Assembly (NCBI RefSeq): GCF_000559085.1
Contig: NZ_JALN02000001.1
Coordinates: 1,488,001 to 1,552,000, forward strand
Reading direction: 5' to 3'
DNA length: 64,000 nt
From: Mycolicibacterium aromaticivorans JS19b1 = JCM 16368
Lineage (GTDB): Bacteria > Actinomycetota > Actinomycetes > Mycobacteriales > Mycobacteriaceae
The notes below the pieces were generated by a model, which saw only the letters and a list, made by a program, of their open reading frames with translations, did not search any database and was not told where the DNA came from. Shown in pieces: positions 40,243 through 49,523 of this stretch (within the stretch, counting starts at the first letter, position 1; each line of letters starts with the position of its first letter). Position numbers and translations under genes: made by a program.

Positions 40243-42699
40243 ATGTCGACCCCATCATTGCCCGACCGTGCCCACGTCGTCATCATCGGCGGCGGCGTCA
40301 TCGGCACCAGCGTCGCCTACCACCTGACCAAACTGGGGCACACCGACGTGGTGCTGCTCGAACAAGGCCAGCTGTCGTGCGGAACCACCTGGCACGCAGC
40401 CGGTCTGGTCGGCCAGCTGCGCGCATCGGAGAGTGGCACCAGGCTGGTCCAATACTCCACCGAGCTGTACGCCGAGCTGGAGGCGGAGACCGGGCTGAGT
40501 GCCGGATACAAGCAATGCGGCGGAGTGACGTTGGCGCGCAGCGAAGATCGGATGATCCAGCTTCGCCGCACCGCGGCCAATGCGGCTGCCTATCAGCTCG
40601 ATTGCGAACTCCTCAGCCCGGAGGAGGCTTTCGAACGCTACCCGGTGATGCGGGTCGACGACCTGGTGGGCGCGATCTGGCTGCCCGCCGACGGAAAGGC
40701 CAATCCGACCGACCTGACGATGGCTTTGGCCAAGGGTGCGCGGCAGCGGGGCGCCAAGGTGTTGGAGCACGTTCGCGTGCTCGACGTGCTCACCGCCGAT
40801 GGCGGCGTGACGGGAGTTCGCACCGACGCCGGCGACATCGAAGCCGAAATCGTGGTCAACTGCGCCGGTCAGTGGGCCAAGGCCATCGGCGCATTGGCCG
40901 GGGTCAACGTGCCGCTGCATTCTGCCGAACACTTCTACGTGGTCACCGAAACCATTGCCGGCGTCCATCCCGATCTGCCGATCCTGCGCGATCCCGACGG
41001 CTACACCTACTTCAAGGAGGAAGTCGGCGGGCTGGTCATCGGTGGGTTCGAGCCGGAAGCCAAGCCGTGGGTGGCCCCCGACAAGATTCCCTACCCCTTC
41101 GAGTTTCAGCTGCTCGACGAGGATTGGGAGCACTTCGAGATCCTGATGGACAATGCGCTGTTGCGGATTCCCGCACTCGAACACACCGGCCTGAAGAAGC
41201 TGTACAACGGCCCGGAGAGTTTCACCCCGGACAACCAATTCATCCTCGGCGAGGCTCCCGAGTGCGCCAATTTCTTCGTCGGCGCGGGATTCAACTCGGT
41301 GGGCATCGCCTCGGCCGGCGGTGCCGGGCGCGCACTGGCGGAGTGGATCGTCAACGGCTCCCCCACCACCGACCTCACCGGCGTCGACATCCGCCGCTTC
41401 GCACCGTTCAACGGCAACGTGTCCTGGTTGCACGACCGGGTGGCCGAGATCCTCGGTGTGCACTACGAAATCCCCTGGCCGAACCGGGAACTGGCGACAG
41501 CACGCCCGTTCCGCCGTTCCCCGGTGCATCACCTGCTGGTGGCGGCGGGGGCCAACTTCGGTAGTCGGATGGGCTGGGAGCGGGCGAACTTCTTCGCACC
41601 ACCGGGCAGCGAGCCGGTCATCGAATACTCCTGGGGTAAGCAGAACTGGCTGCCGTGGTCGGTGGCCGAACAGGTCAGCACCCGCACCGGCGTCACCGTC
41701 TTCGACCAGACGTCGTTCTCCAAATACGTGCTCGCCGGACCCGGAGCCGTGGCAGGTCTGCAGTGGCTGTGCACCGCCGACGTGGCTGTGCCGGTGGGCA
41801 AGTCGGTGTACACCGGGATGCTCAACGAACGCGGCACCTACGAATCGGACGTCACCGTCACCCGCACCGGGCCGCAGGAGTTCCTGATCGTCAGCAGCGC
41901 GGCGACCACCGAACGGGACAAGGACCACATTCGCAAGAACCTGCCTGCCGGGGCGCACGCCGAACTCGTCGACGTCACATCCTCGATGGCGGTCTTCGGC
42001 GTGATGGGCCCGAAGTCACGCGAGCTCCTGCGCGAGCTCACCGACGCCGACCTCTCCGACGCCGCATTCCCGTTCGCCACCAGCCAGGTAATCTCGCTGG
42101 GCTACGCCACGGTACGTGCCACCCGCATCACCTACGTCGGCGAATTGGGTTGGGAACTCTACGTTCCCACCGAATTCGCGGTCGGCGTCTACGAAGACCT
42201 GCTGTCGGCCGGTGAGAAATACGGTATCGCCCGCGGCGGCTACTACGCGATCGAGTCCCTGCGCTTGGAGAAAGGCTACCGGGCTTTCGGCCGCGAACTG
42301 ACGCCGAACGACAATCCGGCGGAGGCCGGGCTGCTGTTCGCCTGCAAACTGACCTCCGATGTCGACTTCCTCGGCCGGGTAGCCGTGGAGAAGGCCAAGG
42401 CTGAAGGTCCCCGCAGGCGGGTGGTCAGCTTCTCCGTCGACTCGCCCGACCCGATGCTCTGGGGCGGCGAACTGATCCTGCGCGACGGCGCCGTCGCCGG
42501 ACAGGTCAGCTCGGCGGCATGGGGGGCTACGACCGGTTCGTGCGTCGGGCTGGGTTACCTCCGCTCGACCGACGACGCCGTCGTCACACCCGACTGGGTG
42601 CGCTCAGGTTCGTACACGGTCAACGTCGGCGGTCAGGTCTATCCGATCACCGTGTCGCTCAAGGCCATCTACGATCCCGCTAACGAACGGGTGCGCTGA
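40243..42699 (+). CDS. Dimethylglycine/sarcosine dehydrogenase-like FAD and GcvT-domain protein
   Basis: This 818-residue protein has an N-terminal DAO-type FAD domain (VIIGGGVIGTSVAYHL, residues 13-28) and a C-terminal aminomethyltransferase (GcvT-like) domain from about residue 430, with TSSMAVFGVMGP, YVGELGWELYVP and GLRLEKG-like ESLRLEKGYRAFG. His51 in TTWHAAGL matches the histidine that carries covalent FAD in dimethylglycine dehydrogenase. Such enzymes demethylate N-methyl amines and pass the one-carbon unit to tetrahydrofolate. Together with the kinase and the divergent HAD protein this suggests breakdown of a choline-derived or other N-methylated compound. It converges on the deazaflavin reductase with a 20-bp overlap. 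Confidence 0.9.
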   Translation: MSTPSLPDRAHVVIIGGGVIGTSVAYHLTKLGHTDVVLLEQGQLSCGTTWHAAGLVGQLRASESGTRLVQYSTELYAELEAETGLSAGYKQCGGVTLARSEDRMIQLRRTAANAAAYQLDCELLSPEEAFERYPVMRVDDLVGAIWLPADGKANPTDLTMALAKGARQRGAKVLEHVRVLDVLTADGGVTGVRTDAGDIEAEIVVNCAGQWAKAIGALAGVNVPLHSAEHFYVVTETIAGVHPDLPILRDPDGYTYFKEEVGGLVIGGFEPEAKPWVAPDKIPYPFEFQLLDEDWEHFEILMDNALLRIPALEHTGLKKLYNGPESFTPDNQFILGEAPECANFFVGAGFNSVGIASAGGAGRALAEWIVNGSPTTDLTGVDIRRFAPFNGNVSWLHDRVAEILGVHYEIPWPNRELATARPFRRSPVHHLLVAAGANFGSRMGWERANFFAPPGSEPVIEYSWGKQNWLPWSVAEQVSTRTGVTVFDQTSFSKYVLAGPGAVAGLQWLCTADVAVPVGKSVYTGMLNERGTYESDVTVTRTGPQEFLIVSSAATTERDKDHIRKNLPAGAHAELVDVTSSMAVFGVMGPKSRELLRELTDADLSDAAFPFATSQVISLGYATVRATRITYVGELGWELYVPTEFAVGVYEDLLSAGEKYGIARGGYYAIESLRLEKGYRAFGRELTPNDNPAEAGLLFACKLTSDVDFLGRVAVEKAKAEGPRRRVVSFSVDSPDPMLWGGELILRDGAVAGQVSSAAWGATTGSCVGLGYLRSTDDAVVTPDWVRSGSYTVNVGGQVYPITVSLKAIYDPANERVR

Positions 42700-43171
42700 A
42701 GGGCTCGATCGGCCGTAGCGGGCTCAACATGACGAGCGGGATCCGTCGGCTCGTGGACTGCTGATAGGCGATATACGGCGGATACAGGTGGCACATGTAC
42801 TCCCACACCTGATGCCGTTCGTCGCCCTGCGGCTCGCGCCACGTGGCCTCGAAGGCCTGCGTGGCGATCTGCACCCCGAGCGTCTGCTGGGAGAGAACGT
42901 TCAGATACCACGCCGGATGGCTGTCGGCGCCACCCTTGGACGCGACGACCACGATCTCACCACCGGCGTTCCCGTAGATCAACGGAGTGATGTACGACTG
43001 ACCCGACTTGCGCCCCGTGTAGCGGATCAGGCAGTGGGTGGTGAACGACCGCCCGCCGACGTCACTCAGGTCGAGGACGTGTCCCTGCGCGCCACCGCTT
43101 TCCAGGTACGTCGCACGGTGTTGCGCTGTCCAGTCGGCACGGTCGGCGCGTAGTGCTTCGGCGTCGGTCAT
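42680..43171 (-). CDS. Deazaflavin (F420)-dependent nitroreductase-family oxidoreductase
   Basis: This 163-residue protein belongs to the Ddn/DUF385 family of F420H2-dependent reductases. Typical segments are TRYTGRKSGQSYITPLIY-like CLIRYTGRKSGQ, VVASKGGADSHPAWYLN and the C-terminal VMLSPL. The substrate is unknown. The ATG at 43171 overlaps the gadB stop (TGATG), so it is translationally coupled to glutamate decarboxylase, an unusual pairing. Confidence 0.9.
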   Translation of the reverse strand: MTDAEALRADRADWTAQHRATYLESGGAQGHVLDLSDVGGRSFTTHCLIRYTGRKSGQSYITPLIYGNAGGEIVVVASKGGADSHPAWYLNVLSQQTLGVQIATQAFEATWREPQGDERHQVWEYMCHLYPPYIAYQQSTSRRIPLVMLSPLRPIEPFSAPVR

Positions 43172-44550
43172 CAGTGCGCGAAGTGTTCTTGGGTGAAGTG
43201 GCCCTCGGGCTGGATCGCGTCGAGATGGCCCAGCACGGCGTTGAGGTCCGCCCACAGCGAGCGGGCCAGGTCGGCGGAGAACCCTTCTCGCACAACCACC
43301 CGCAGCACCGAGACGTTCTCCGCACCGTCGGGCATCGTGTACGCCGGCACCTGCCAGCCGTAGGAGCGCAGGGCGGCCGACACGTCGAACTCGGTATAGC
43401 CGAGGTCACCCTTGAGCCGGAACGCCACCACCGGTATCGCCGATCCGTCGGAGATCACCTCGAAGTGCTGACAGTCCTCCAGTTGGTCGGAGAGCCAGCG
43501 GGCTGTGGCCGAGAGGCACTGCATCACGTGGGTGTAGCCGGCCCGGCCCAGCCGCAGGAAGTTGTAGTACTGGCCGACCACCTGATTGCCCGGCCGGGAG
43601 AAGTTCAGCGTGAACGTCGGCATGTCCCCGCCGAGATAGTTCACCCGGAACACCAGCTCCTCGGGTAGGCAATCGGCGTTGCGCCACACCACGAATCCGA
43701 TACCCGGATAGGTCAGCCCGTACTTGTGGCCGCTGACGTTGATCGACGCCACCCGCGGCAGCCGGAAGTCCCACTTGAGGTCGGTGTGCAGGAAGGGCAC
43801 CACGAATCCGCCGCTGGCGGCGTCGACGTGCACGGGGATGTCGAGTCCCTTGTCGGCCTGCAACGTGTCCAGTGCCGCGCAGATCTCGGCGATCGGTTCC
43901 AGTTCACCGGTGTAGGTGGTGCCCAGAATGCCCACCACGCCGATGGTGTCCTCGTCGACGGCGTCCAGCACCTGCTCGGGGGTGATGACGTAGCGGCCCT
44001 CGGCCATCGGGAGGTAGCGCGGCTCGACTTCGAAGTAGCGGCAGAACTTTTCCCACACCACCTGCACGTTGGCACCCATCACCAGGTTGGGGGTGCGGGT
44101 CTTCCACGTGTCGCCGACGCGAGCCTTCCAGCGCCACTTCAGCGCCAGACCGCCGAGCATCACGGCCTCCGAGGACCCGATCGTGGAGACCCCGACCGCG
44201 GTGGAGGCGTCGTCGTCGCGCAGGTTCTCGGCGTGGAAGAGATCGGCGACCATTGCCACACAGCGGGATTCGATGGCAGCGGTGGCCGGGTACTCGTCCT
44301 TGTCGATCATGTTCTTGTCGAACGTCTCCGACATCAGCTTCTCGGCCTCGGGGTCCATCCAGGTGGTGACGAACGTGGCGAGGTTGAGCCGTGAACTGCC
44401 GTCGAGCATCAGCTCGTCGTGGATGAACCGGTATGCCGCAGTGGGTTCCATCGCCTCATCGGGCAGCCGCAGGGACGGGATGGGGTCGGTCGACAGGCGT
44501 CCGGTGTAGGCCGGCGCGATCGAAGGGGAACGGTACTTGACGTGGGGCAC
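43171..44550 (-). CDS. gadB: Glutamate decarboxylase
   Basis: This 459-residue PLP enzyme converts glutamate to GABA with proton consumption. The PLP lysine is in NVSGHKYGLTYPG, preceded by HVDAASGGFVVPF and the substrate loop TSFDKNMID-like ETFDKNMIDKDEYP. It corresponds to Rv3432c. The GTG start at 44550 follows AAAGGA. It is the middle gene of nnrD-gadB-reductase, with 11 bp to nnrD. A GABA antiporter is not in the window. Confidence 0.96.
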   Translation of the reverse strand: MPHVKYRSPSIAPAYTGRLSTDPIPSLRLPDEAMEPTAAYRFIHDELMLDGSSRLNLATFVTTWMDPEAEKLMSETFDKNMIDKDEYPATAAIESRCVAMVADLFHAENLRDDDASTAVGVSTIGSSEAVMLGGLALKWRWKARVGDTWKTRTPNLVMGANVQVVWEKFCRYFEVEPRYLPMAEGRYVITPEQVLDAVDEDTIGVVGILGTTYTGELEPIAEICAALDTLQADKGLDIPVHVDAASGGFVVPFLHTDLKWDFRLPRVASINVSGHKYGLTYPGIGFVVWRNADCLPEELVFRVNYLGGDMPTFTLNFSRPGNQVVGQYYNFLRLGRAGYTHVMQCLSATARWLSDQLEDCQHFEVISDGSAIPVVAFRLKGDLGYTEFDVSAALRSYGWQVPAYTMPDGAENVSVLRVVVREGFSADLARSLWADLNAVLGHLDAIQPEGHFTQEHFAH

Positions 44551-44561
44551 GGGTGTCCTTT

Positions 44562-45986
44562 CTACAGTTCTGCGATGGCTTGACGAATGTGGGCGAGGAT
44601 GCGCGAGGCCGATGTCGGCGCCGGAGCCGGGCCGGGATCGGCGGCCGAGGCGTTGGCGGCGCGCGCGTGCACGAATGCTGCCGCCGCAGCTGCCTCGGCC
44701 GGCGGCATACCCGAGGCCAGTAGCGCACCGATCATCCCCGACAACACGTCCCCGGAGCCGGCGGTCGCCGCCCAGGAACCACCTGCGGGGTTCAGGTAGA
44801 CGATGCCGCCGGCAGGCTCGGCGACGACGGTGACGTTGCCCTTGAGCAGCACCGTCGCGCCGAAGGCGTCGGCAAGCCGACGGGTGGCGGCCACCCGGTC
44901 CTCCCCCGGCGGGCCGCCGGCCAATCGGGCGAACTCGCCTGCGTGCGGGGTGAGCACCGTTGGGGCCGTTCGGCCCGCCACCAGATCCGGCTGGGTGGAC
45001 AGGATGGTGAGGGCGTCAGCATCGACCACCACCGGGAGATCAGAACTGAGTGCGAAATGCAAAGCGGCGAAGCCTTTTTCATCAGTACCCAGGCCCGGAC
45101 CGACGACCCACGACTGCACCCGCCCGGCTGCGTGCGGGTTGGGCGCAGCCACCACCTCCGGCCAGTGCGACACGACCTCGGCTGCAGCGGACCCGGCGTA
45201 GCGCTTCATACCCGATGTCGTCGCCACCGCGGCCCCGGTGCACAGGATTGCCGCGCCGGGATACGTCGACGATCCGGCCAGGATGCCGGTGACACCCTGA
45301 CTGTACTTGTCGTCGTGCACTCCGGGCAGCGGCCAACGGGCCTTGACATCAGCGGCTTCCATACCCAGCACGGAGGTGGGCGGAAGGTCTAAACCGATGT
45401 CGATCAGTTCGACCCGGCCGCAGTCAGCCAGGGCGTGAACGGGTTTGAGGCCACCGAAGGTGACAGTGAGTGCTGCGCGCACGGCGGGTCCGGTGATCGC
45501 GCCGGTCTGGACGTCTACGCCGCTGGGGATGTCGACGGCCACCACCGGAATCTCGGCGTCCTCGGCAGCGGCGAACACCTCGGCCGCCGCCGGACGTAGA
45601 GGGCCGCTGCCGGAGATGCCGACCACCCCGTCGATCACGAGATCGGTCAACGGCGGTACAGCCGGAACCACCCGGCCGCCGGCAGATCGAAACGCGGCCA
45701 GCGCCTTGGCGTGAGTGCGGTCGGGGTTGAGCAGCACCGCGGTCGCGGCAGCCCCGCGGCGACGCAGGAGGGTGGCCGCCCACAGCGCATCACCGCCGTT
45801 GTCGCCCGAGCCGACCACCGCGCAGAGCCGGCGACCGGCCACGCCGCCGGCACGGATTCGCAGCTCGCGGGCGATCGCGGTGGCCAATCCATAGGCGGCA
45901 CGACGCATCAGTACACCATCAGGCAGGCCGGCCAGCAGGGGCGCCTCGGCGGCGCGAATCGCGTCGGCGGTGAAGTAGTGCCGCAT
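44562..45986 (-). CDS. nnrD: Bifunctional NAD(P)H-hydrate epimerase/dehydratase
   Basis: This 474-residue protein repairs hydrated NADH and NADPH. The N-terminal YjeF epimerase domain covers about residues 1-210 (VVGSGDNGGDAL, VAVDIPSGVD), and the C-terminal ADP-dependent dehydratase domain the rest (DADALTIL, VLTPHAGEFARL, GSGDVLSGMIGALLA). It corresponds to Rv3433c. The ATG at 45986 is used; GTG and TTG codons 6 and 9 bases upstream are alternatives. It leads the nnrD-gadB-reductase run. Confidence 0.95.
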   Translation of the reverse strand: MRHYFTADAIRAAEAPLLAGLPDGVLMRRAAYGLATAIARELRIRAGGVAGRRLCAVVGSGDNGGDALWAATLLRRRGAAATAVLLNPDRTHAKALAAFRSAGGRVVPAVPPLTDLVIDGVVGISGSGPLRPAAAEVFAAAEDAEIPVVAVDIPSGVDVQTGAITGPAVRAALTVTFGGLKPVHALADCGRVELIDIGLDLPPTSVLGMEAADVKARWPLPGVHDDKYSQGVTGILAGSSTYPGAAILCTGAAVATTSGMKRYAGSAAAEVVSHWPEVVAAPNPHAAGRVQSWVVGPGLGTDEKGFAALHFALSSDLPVVVDADALTILSTQPDLVAGRTAPTVLTPHAGEFARLAGGPPGEDRVAATRRLADAFGATVLLKGNVTVVAEPAGGIVYLNPAGGSWAATAGSGDVLSGMIGALLASGMPPAEAAAAAAFVHARAANASAADPGPAPAPTSASRILAHIRQAIAEL

Positions 45987-46185
45987 CGGCACCAAGGTTA
46001 CGTGCTGAACCCCGGATAACGGCCGAGTCCGCGTGGCTGGTCACTGTCTCGAGCGAACGCGCGGGGTGGGAGGCGTTCTGCGAGTCCACCGATGAGCGCG
46101 TCATCTCCGCCGGATCGCTCCGCGCGGCGCTGGTCGCTGTATCAGCAGACCGCCAAGACCACGTGGCGCTCGGTACGATTTTGGA

Positions 46186-46857
46186 GTGAACGATCCAGCA
46201 CAGAGTGCGGCAACCGTAGCGGTGAACGGCCGGAGACTGACCCGTAAAGGCGTGCAGACTCGGGATCGAATCGTGGCGGTCGCCGCGGACCTGATGCAGC
46301 AGCGCGGCGTGGCCCGGACGACCGTGGAGGACATCCAGGAGGCGGCCGGGATCAGCTCGTCGCAGCTATACCACTACTTCGCCGACAAGGGCGCCCTGGT
46401 GGCAGCGGTCATCGAGCTTCAGGGGCAACGAGTTCTCGGCGTCCAGCACCTCGGCCTGGACCGGGTGACGTGCCTGGCCGATCTGTGGCGCTGGCGCGAT
46501 CTGGTGGTCGGTATTCGGACAGCTCAAAACTGTGTTGGCGGATGTCCGCTGGGATCGTTGGCCGCGGATCTGGCAGAGACCGACGCCGTCGCACGCGCAC
46601 AACTGGCACGCTGGTTCGCCGAGTGGGAGCGGATACTGCGCACCGGACTCGCATCCATGGCGTCCGCGGGTCAATTCGCCGACGGCACCGATACCGACCG
46701 TCTCGCACTGGCGCTGCTGGCCGCGACCCAGGGAGGCCTCCTGCTGAGCCAGGTCAACCGGGACACCGCCGCGTTGACCGCAGCAATGGACACCGTGATC
46801 ACTCACATCGGCACGCTCCTGACCGAGGCACCGTCCGACACCGTTCGGCGGCATTGA
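46186..46857 (+). CDS. TetR-family transcriptional regulator
   Basis: This 223-residue repressor has the TetR helix-turn-helix TVEDIQEAAGISSSQLYHYFADKGALV near residue 45 and a C-terminal domain with the CGGCPLGSLAADL-type segment NCVGGCPLGSLA common to one TetR subfamily. The GTG start at 46186 overlaps its own GGAG and is uncertain; GTG at 46222 is possible. The peroxiredoxin gene begins 65 bp downstream, so the pair is probably a regulator with its target or an operon. Confidence 0.88.
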   Translation: MNDPAQSAATVAVNGRRLTRKGVQTRDRIVAVAADLMQQRGVARTTVEDIQEAAGISSSQLYHYFADKGALVAAVIELQGQRVLGVQHLGLDRVTCLADLWRWRDLVVGIRTAQNCVGGCPLGSLAADLAETDAVARAQLARWFAEWERILRTGLASMASAGQFADGTDTDRLALALLAATQGGLLLSQVNRDTAALTAAMDTVITHIGTLLTEAPSDTVRRH

Positions 46858-46922
46858 TTTTGATGTTGACACTCCATTTTTTCCGGGACACCATCGGCGG
46901 CAGTCCTACGAAAGGAGTCTCC

Positions 46923-47591
46923 GTGTCCACCACTGAGCCGGCCACGATCGCCACCCAGGTCGCGCAGATGCAGCAGGGCCTGGCGGGTCACCTGCCCGCC
47001 GGCGCCATCGAAGTGTTCACCGCAGACCAGAAACGCATGGTCGAGGAAGGCGTACCGCTCGGTGCGGCGCAGCCGGGGACTGCCCTGCCAGACCCTGAAG
47101 TTGTTGATGCACACGGGAAATCGACCACGATAAGTGCACTGCGCGCACACCGTCCGGCGGTTGTGGTCTTCTACCGCGGCACGTGGTGTCCATACTGCAA
47201 TCTCGCGCTGAAGACTTACCAGGATCAGTTGGTTCCGGAACTCTCGTCGCGCGGAATACCACTGATCGCCGTCAGCCCCCAGAAGCCCGACGGGTCACTA
47301 TCCACTACAGAAGCCAACGCCTTGACCTTCGACGTGGTCTCCGACCCCGGCAACCAGATCGCCTCGGCGCTCGGCATCGTCGTCACGCCCTCTGCGGCGT
47401 CACGTGCGGTCAGTCAGCAGCTCGGCGTCGACCTGCGAGAAGCCAATGCTGACGGTGGCTACGAGCTGCCGATGCCTACCGTCCTGATCGTCGACGGTGA
47501 CGGCGTTATCGCATGGAGCGACATCCACCCCGACTACACCACCCGCACCGAGGTCGCGGAGATCCTGGCCGCCGTCGCACAGCTGGGCTGA
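46923..47591 (+). CDS. Peroxiredoxin-like (AhpC/TSA) protein
   Basis: This 222-residue thioredoxin-fold protein has the active site VVVFYRGTWCPYCNLALKTY, split here as YRGTWCPYCN, with a CxxC pair, and SPQKPDGSLST and the cis-proline segment PMPTVLIVD. It likely reduces peroxides. The GTG at 46923 follows AAAGGAG by 5 bases, which fixes the start. The upstream TetR gene suggests induction by an oxidative or chemical signal. Confidence 0.9.
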   Translation: MSTTEPATIATQVAQMQQGLAGHLPAGAIEVFTADQKRMVEEGVPLGAAQPGTALPDPEVVDAHGKSTTISALRAHRPAVVVFYRGTWCPYCNLALKTYQDQLVPELSSRGIPLIAVSPQKPDGSLSTTEANALTFDVVSDPGNQIASALGIVVTPSAASRAVSQQLGVDLREANADGGYELPMPTVLIVDGDGVIAWSDIHPDYTTRTEVAEILAAVAQLG

Positions 47592-47600
47592 GCGCCGTCG

Positions 47601-49469
47601 TCACTCCACCGTGACGGACTTGGCCAGGTTGCGCGGCTTGTCCACGTCGAAACCGCGGGCCCTGGCCACCGCGGCGGCGAACACCTGCAGCGGCACCGTG
47701 GACAGCAACGGCTGGAAAAGCGTTGATACCGCTGGCAACTCGAAGATGTGGTCGGCATAGGGCCGCACTGTGTCGTCGCCCTCCTCGGCGAGGACGATGG
47801 TGACCGCACCGCGGGCCTGGATCTCGCGGATATTGCTCAGCAGCTTGGCGTGCAACGTGGCCGCATTCTTCGGTGACGGCATGACCACGATGACGGGCAG
47901 GCCGTCTTCGATGAGCGCGATGGGGCCGTGCTTGAGCTCACCGGCGGCAAAGCCCTCGGCGTGCATGTAGGCCAGTTCCTTCAGTTTGAGCGCACCCTCG
48001 AGAGCCACCGGGTACCCGACGTGGCGGCCCAGGAACAGCACCGTCGGCGATGACGCGAACTGCTGACCCAATTTCGTGATCGGCTCCATGTGCTCGAGCA
48101 CGCGGGTGACCTGCTCAGGCATCGACTCCAGTTCGTGGTACTCGCGTTCGACCTCGTCGGGGTACTTGGTACCGCGAGCCTGGGCCAACGCCAGGCCGAC
48201 CAGGTAGTTGGCCGCGATCTGGGCGAGGAACGTCTTGGTGGCCGCCACCCCGATCTCGGGTCCGGCGCGGGTGTAGAGCACCGCGTCGGCTTCCCGCGGG
48301 ATCTGGCTGCCGTTTGTGTTGCAGATCGCCAGCACCTTGGCCTTCTGGCTCTTGGCGTGGCGGACGGCTTCCAGGGTGTCGGCAGTCTCACCGGACTGCG
48401 AGATCGCGATCACCAGGGTGCCGCGATCCAGTACCGGGTCGCGATAGCGAAACTCGCTGGCCAGCTCCACTTCCACCGGCAAACGCGTCCAGTGTTCGAT
48501 CGCGTATTTCGCGAGCAGCCCGGAATGGAATGCGGTGCCGCAGGCGACGATGAAGACCTTGTCGACCTCGCGGAGCTCCTGATCACTCAGCCGCTGTTCG
48601 TCGAGCACGATGCGGCCGTCGACGAAATGCCCGAGCAGGGTGTCGGAAACCGCCGCCGGCTGCTCGGCGATCTCCTTGAGCATGAAGTAGTCGTAGCCGC
48701 CTTTTTCCGCGGCGGACAGGTCCCAGTCGATGTGGAAAACACGCGCGTTCGCGGTGTCGTCGGCGCCGTCGAAATCGGTGATCGAGTACCCGTCGGCGGT
48801 TATCACCACCGCCTGGTCCTGACCCAACTCGACGGCATCCCTGGTGAATTCGATGAATGCCGCGACGTCGGAGCCGATGAACATCTCGCCGTCGCCGATG
48901 CCGACCACCAGTGGCGTCGACCGGCGCGCGGCGATGATCGTGCCCGGGTCGTCGGCGTGGGCGAACACCAGCGTGAAGTGCCCTTCCAGCCGGCGCAGCA
49001 CCGAGAGCACCGATGCCTCGAAATCGTCCGCGGTCGGACCTTGGCGGTACGCCTGGGCGACCAGATGGACAGCCACCTCGCTGTCGGTGTCGCTGGCGAA
49101 CTCGACGCCCTCGGCCTCCAGTTCAGCGCGCAGTGTGGCGAAGTTCTCGATGATCCCGTTGTGGACGACGGCGAACTTGCCTGTGGCGTCGCGGTGCGGG
49201 TGAGCATTGCGGTCGGTGGGGCGACCGTGGGTGGCCCACCGGGTGTGGCCCATCCCGGCGGTGCCGGCGAGCGCGTCGCCGCCGGTTTCGGTCAGCGCCT
49301 CTTCGAGATTGGCCAGCCGGCCGGCACGGCGACGCACCGTCAGGCCGCCGTCGCCGTCGAGCAGGGCGACCCCGGACGAGTCGTAACCGCGATACTCCAT
49401 CCGCCGCAGTGCGTCGACCACGACACCTCGGGCGGGACGATGCCCGACGTAGGCCACGATTCCGCACAT
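47601..49469 (-). CDS. glmS: Glutamine-fructose-6-phosphate aminotransferase (isomerizing)
   Basis: This 622-residue enzyme makes glucosamine 6-phosphate from fructose 6-phosphate and glutamine, the first step to UDP-GlcNAc for peptidoglycan. The N-terminal Cys2 nucleophile is in MCGIVAYVG, the glutaminase domain continues with YRGYDSSGVAL and HNGIIENF, and two SIS sugar-isomerase domains follow (SQSGETADT, ending PRNLAKSVTVE). The ATG at 49469 is required because Cys must be residue 2. It corresponds to Rv3436c. No glmS ribozyme is seen upstream (54 bp to the divergent gene). Confidence 0.98.
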   Translation of the reverse strand: MCGIVAYVGHRPARGVVVDALRRMEYRGYDSSGVALLDGDGGLTVRRRAGRLANLEEALTETGGDALAGTAGMGHTRWATHGRPTDRNAHPHRDATGKFAVVHNGIIENFATLRAELEAEGVEFASDTDSEVAVHLVAQAYRQGPTADDFEASVLSVLRRLEGHFTLVFAHADDPGTIIAARRSTPLVVGIGDGEMFIGSDVAAFIEFTRDAVELGQDQAVVITADGYSITDFDGADDTANARVFHIDWDLSAAEKGGYDYFMLKEIAEQPAAVSDTLLGHFVDGRIVLDEQRLSDQELREVDKVFIVACGTAFHSGLLAKYAIEHWTRLPVEVELASEFRYRDPVLDRGTLVIAISQSGETADTLEAVRHAKSQKAKVLAICNTNGSQIPREADAVLYTRAGPEIGVAATKTFLAQIAANYLVGLALAQARGTKYPDEVEREYHELESMPEQVTRVLEHMEPITKLGQQFASSPTVLFLGRHVGYPVALEGALKLKELAYMHAEGFAAGELKHGPIALIEDGLPVIVVMPSPKNAATLHAKLLSNIREIQARGAVTIVLAEEGDDTVRPYADHIFELPAVSTLFQPLLSTVPLQVFAAAVARARGFDVDKPRNLAKSVTVE

Positions 49470-49523
49470 GTTTACCCAGGGTAGTGCAGCACCCTGGTTA
49501 CGCCCGTCCGCTAGGTTCATGGG

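Noticed and set aside
40255-41958. 567-codon minus-strand frame opposite the FAD/GcvT gene
   Set aside because: The plus-strand protein has clear FAD and GcvT motifs; the antisense product has none.
45987-46185. Possible small gene between nnrD and the TetR gene
   Set aside because: Short frames on both strands lack a ribosome binding site and similarity to anything recognisable; it is treated as promoter DNA.
48090-49484. 464-codon plus-strand frame opposite glmS
   Set aside because: It is a shadow of glmS with no ribosome binding site or recognisable domain.
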